From positions 1 through 15,775 of the forward strand of contig JAGQSP010000004.1 in the NCBI GenBank assembly GCA_020439485.1: a stretch of DNA of 15,775 nucleotides, written 5' to 3'. Position numbers and translations under genes: made by a program. The notes beneath the pieces were generated by a model. The model was not told the origin of the DNA, did not search any database, and was given only the letters and a program-made list of their open reading frames with translations. This document shows positions 14,023 through 15,775 of this stretch, in pieces (positions within the stretch are counted from its first letter, which is position 1; each line of letters opens with the position of its first letter). The stretch comes from Acidimicrobiales bacterium (lineage in GTDB: Bacteria; Actinomycetota; Acidimicrobiia; Acidimicrobiales; Poriferisodalaceae).

Positions 14023-14984
14023 GTGGTTCCTCCTGGCTCTATGCGATCGACCAACCCCCATCGAAGGGCAGTCTGGGCATCGATTGTGTCGGTGGCCAGC
14101 GCCAGTGCCGCGGTGCGCCATCGTCCGCACCGGCGCGTGATGCTGACCGTTCCACCAGCGCCCGGTATCAAACCCAGACCGGGCTCGGGCAGGCCTATCA
14201 ACGTGTCGGGGTGGGCGACGACCTCGCCTGCGAAGGCGGCCATCTCGATGCCACCACCCAACGCATAGCCGTGTATCCGAGCCGTCGTCTTGGCACTCAG
14301 CAGATCGAGCAGGCGTGCGGGGCTGCGCATCAATCGGGTGACGTGGGCGGTGGCGGGGTCGGGTCTCGAGCCGAATTGGGCCAGGTCGCCGCCGCTGCAG
14401 AACGACGGGCCGATACCCCGCAGCTCGATGTGTTCGACCGTGTCGTCGACGATCGCCACGGCCAGAATCTCGTAGAGCTGGTCTCGCATGGCGACCGAGA
14501 ATGCGTTGTGACGGCCCGGCCGGTCCAGGCAGATCTGCAGCGTTGTGCCGATTCGTTCGGCGCTGACCACGCACTCGGTGCCGAGATCGTCTGGGGTGGA
14601 CGAGGGGTTCGCTTGGCGCCAGCGTTCGAACTCGGGCCCGGCCTGAAGGGTCGAGTACACGGCCGACTCGGCTGCAAGGCCGGACTCGGTATTGGATGGC
14701 GGGTTGCGCAACAACACGGCCAGCGATGTGCAGGCGACGGGGTTCTGGGCGACGGCCGACTGCAGGTGGGCCAGATCGTGCGGGCCGACGATCAGGTCTG
14801 CGCCGGCCGGCCCATCGCCGCCCAGATCCGATCCGACGAACGCCACGACGACGGGCAAGGCACCCGGAGACGGCAGCGAGCAGGTCGCGTCGCCCTCGAC
14901 CACGAGCAGGGGCGTTGTGGCAGCGGCCTCGCCGGCATAGGGAGAGCCGACCCAATCGGCATAACTCTCGGGGGTGCAGAACAT
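14019..14984 (-). CDS. Enoyl-CoA hydratase/isomerase (crotonase) family protein with ~140-residue N-terminal extension
   Basis: This 321-residue protein has a crotonase core from about residue 143. The core starts with LQICLDRPGRHNAF. The oxyanion-hole segments are FCSGGD (195-200) and GYALGGG (239-245), and the active-site glutamate E267 lies in LPEPGLGLIPGAGG. Crotonases usually start within a few residues of this core, so residues 1-140 are extra. The extension has alpha/beta-looking segments (LPVVVAFVGSDLGG, GADLIVG, ACTSLAVLLRNPP) and ends with a helix containing YSTLQAGPEFERWR. The core stops soon after GLVDRIEPG, so the usual C-terminal helices of about 50-60 residues are missing. The missing helices and the extra N-terminus might mean a permuted arrangement. 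The gene overlaps the SDR gene by 4 bp and is divergent from a CoA-transferase gene 41 bp away. Confidence 0.87.
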   Translation of the reverse strand: MFCTPESYADWVGSPYAGEAAATTPLLVVEGDATCSLPSPGALPVVVAFVGSDLGGDGPAGADLIVGPHDLAHLQSAVAQNPVACTSLAVLLRNPPSNTESGLAAESAVYSTLQAGPEFERWRQANPSSTPDDLGTECVVSAERIGTTLQICLDRPGRHNAFSVAMRDQLYEILAVAIVDDTVEHIELRGIGPSFCSGGDLAQFGSRPDPATAHVTRLMRSPARLLDLLSAKTTARIHGYALGGGIEMAAFAGEVVAHPDTLIGLPEPGLGLIPGAGGTVSITRRCGRWRTAALALATDTIDAQTALRWGLVDRIEPGGTT

Positions 14985-15025
14985 CGGTGTGATCGCCAGA
15001 GGCTAGGCCGCGCCATGATGTGCGT
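14985..15025. promoter_or_regulatory. 41-bp divergent promoter region
   Basis: Only 41 bp separate the start codons of the crotonase and CoA-transferase genes, too little for two full promoters with leaders. Transcripts are likely leaderless or the promoters overlap the coding regions. No clear -10 or -35 element was identified, and no Shine-Dalgarno is visible before either gene. Confidence 0.35.
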
Positions 15026-15775
15026 GTGAGTCGGCAGCCCACAGAACCGATCGTCGGCAGGCTGCTGAAGCTGTGCGAGGCGCTCGACTCGGCGGGTGCA
15101 CGGGTGGGGGAGTGGTTCGGCGGAGATCCGCTGGCGGTGCTCGACCAGCGCATCGAGTTGCTGGGGCTTCAGGCGCCTGCTTCGCCCAGCGTCAGCTTTG
15201 GCGGTAAGGCCCGCATGGTTCGATGTTTCGATGGCTGGGCGGCAGTGTCGTTGCCGCGCCCCGAAGACGTCGAGGCCGTCGCTGCATGGCTCGAACTCGG
15301 GCACTCGACAGCGGCCGACCATGATCCTTGGCCCGTCGTCGTGCAGGGTTGTGCCAGCAGGTCGACAGCAGAAGTGATCGAGCGCGCCGCCCTTTTGGGG
15401 CTGGCGGTGTCGGCGGTCGGCGAGCGGTGTGAAGACACACAGGCGGTGCTGGCCGAAAGGGTCGGCGAGGCGCCAGCGATCGAACCGGCCAACCTGGTCG
15501 TCGCCAACCTGGGTTCGTTGTGGGCCGCACCGCTGGCGGCACAGATGCTGCGCCGCATGGGCGCCAGGGTCATCACGGTCGAGAGCACCGAGCGGCCCGA
15601 CGGAGCGCGCGCCACCCCACGGTTCTTCCAGGCGCTGCATGAGGGCACCGAGTTCGTCAGCATGCCCTTTGGCACCCCAGCCGGACGGCGCAGCCTGGCC
15701 GAGCTGCTCCAGTCTGTCGACGTGGTCATCGAGGGCTCTCGGCCCCGGGCGCTTCAACAGCTGGGAATCGACGCC
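15026..15775 (+). CDS. Family III CoA-transferase (CaiB/BaiF), 3' partial, with unusual N-terminal region
   Basis: 250 residues are visible and the gene runs off the window. From residue 156 the sequence follows the normal start of family III CoA-transferases: NLVVANLGSLWAAPLAAQML, GARVITVEST, RPDGAR, and DVVIEGSRPRALQQLGI near the window end. These enzymes exchange CoA between carboxylic acids through an Asp-linked intermediate, but the catalytic Asp lies beyond the window. The first 155 residues precede this canonical start. They contain MVRCFDGWAAVSLPRPEDVEAVAAWLE and STAEVIERAALLGLAVSAVGE, which resemble the small domain that normally follows the large-domain start. GTG at 15026 is my choice; GTG at 15020 is equally possible, and neither has a good RBS. 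It is probably expressed with the divergent crotonase/SDR pair. Confidence 0.85.
   Translation, partial: MSRQPTEPIVGRLLKLCEALDSAGARVGEWFGGDPLAVLDQRIELLGLQAPASPSVSFGGKARMVRCFDGWAAVSLPRPEDVEAVAAWLELGHSTAADHDPWPVVVQGCASRSTAEVIERAALLGLAVSAVGERCEDTQAVLAERVGEAPAIEPANLVVANLGSLWAAPLAAQMLRRMGARVITVESTERPDGARATPRFFQALHEGTEFVSMPFGTPAGRRSLAELLQSVDVVIEGSRPRALQQLGIDA

Noticed and set aside
13222..15029. Two long plus-strand frames (13222-14268 and 14211-15029)
   Set aside because: They are antisense to the SDR and crotonase genes and rich in arginine, glycine and alanine, with no family motifs.
14023..15153. Upstream extension of the SDR frame to 15153
   Set aside because: It is the crotonase gene read in another frame; the SDR motif TGGSRGLG at residue 16 and the AGGAGG before 14022 fix the start.

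Overview
The window is GC-rich, densely packed chromosomal DNA with frequent GTG starts, overlapping stop/start codons and a large ATP-binding LuxR regulator. This points to a high-GC actinobacterium. The mix of acyl-CoA enzymes, family III CoA-transferase, crotonase, SDR, phytanoyl-CoA-dioxygenase-like and VOC proteins would fit an environmental lineage such as Acidimicrobiia, but that placement is inference because no rRNA or marker gene is present.

Left block (1-7493, all plus strand). It opens with the C-terminal two thirds of a biotin-dependent acyl-CoA carboxylase alpha subunit. Next come an AMP-forming acyl-CoA synthetase (GTG start), a 102-residue protein of unknown function, an anaerobic-sulfatase-maturase-like radical SAM/SPASM protein with a C-terminal SEC-C motif, and an overlapping Fe(II)/2-oxoglutarate dioxygenase. 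After a 62-bp gap with a possible leaderless promoter come a DUF4188 protein, a VOC-family protein and a zinc-less MDR oxidoreductase. The theme is activation, carboxylation and oxidation of acyl or aromatic substrates. The radical SAM gene stands out because no sulfatase is in view.

Middle block (7504-12563). A minus-strand pair encodes a degenerate methyltransferase-like protein and a PEP-utilising-enzyme-like protein that has the swivelling phospho-histidine domain but no ATP-grasp domain. Their stop and start codons overlap. A 946-residue LAL-type LuxR regulator is transcribed divergently from a 141-bp gap that carries two TACGTAAT sites 21 bp apart, so it is a plausible regulator of the pair.

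Right block (12585-15775). A minus-strand lipoprotein with cupredoxin-like ligand residues comes first. Upstream of it is a 157-bp gap holding an inverted repeat and two extra tandem copies of the 3' end of the neighbouring SDR gene. The SDR gene overlaps an upstream crotonase-family gene that has a 140-residue N-terminal extension. Only 41 bp away, a family III CoA-transferase is transcribed divergently and runs off the window. Its first 155 residues resemble the small domain that normally lies in the middle of this family, which suggests a permuted or fused architecture.

Most worth a second look: the small-protein/radical SAM/dioxygenase cluster, the triplicated SDR gene end, the orphan phospho-histidine protein, and the two divergent CoA enzymes with unusual N-termini. 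No RNA genes, insertion sequences, CRISPR arrays or origins were recognised.
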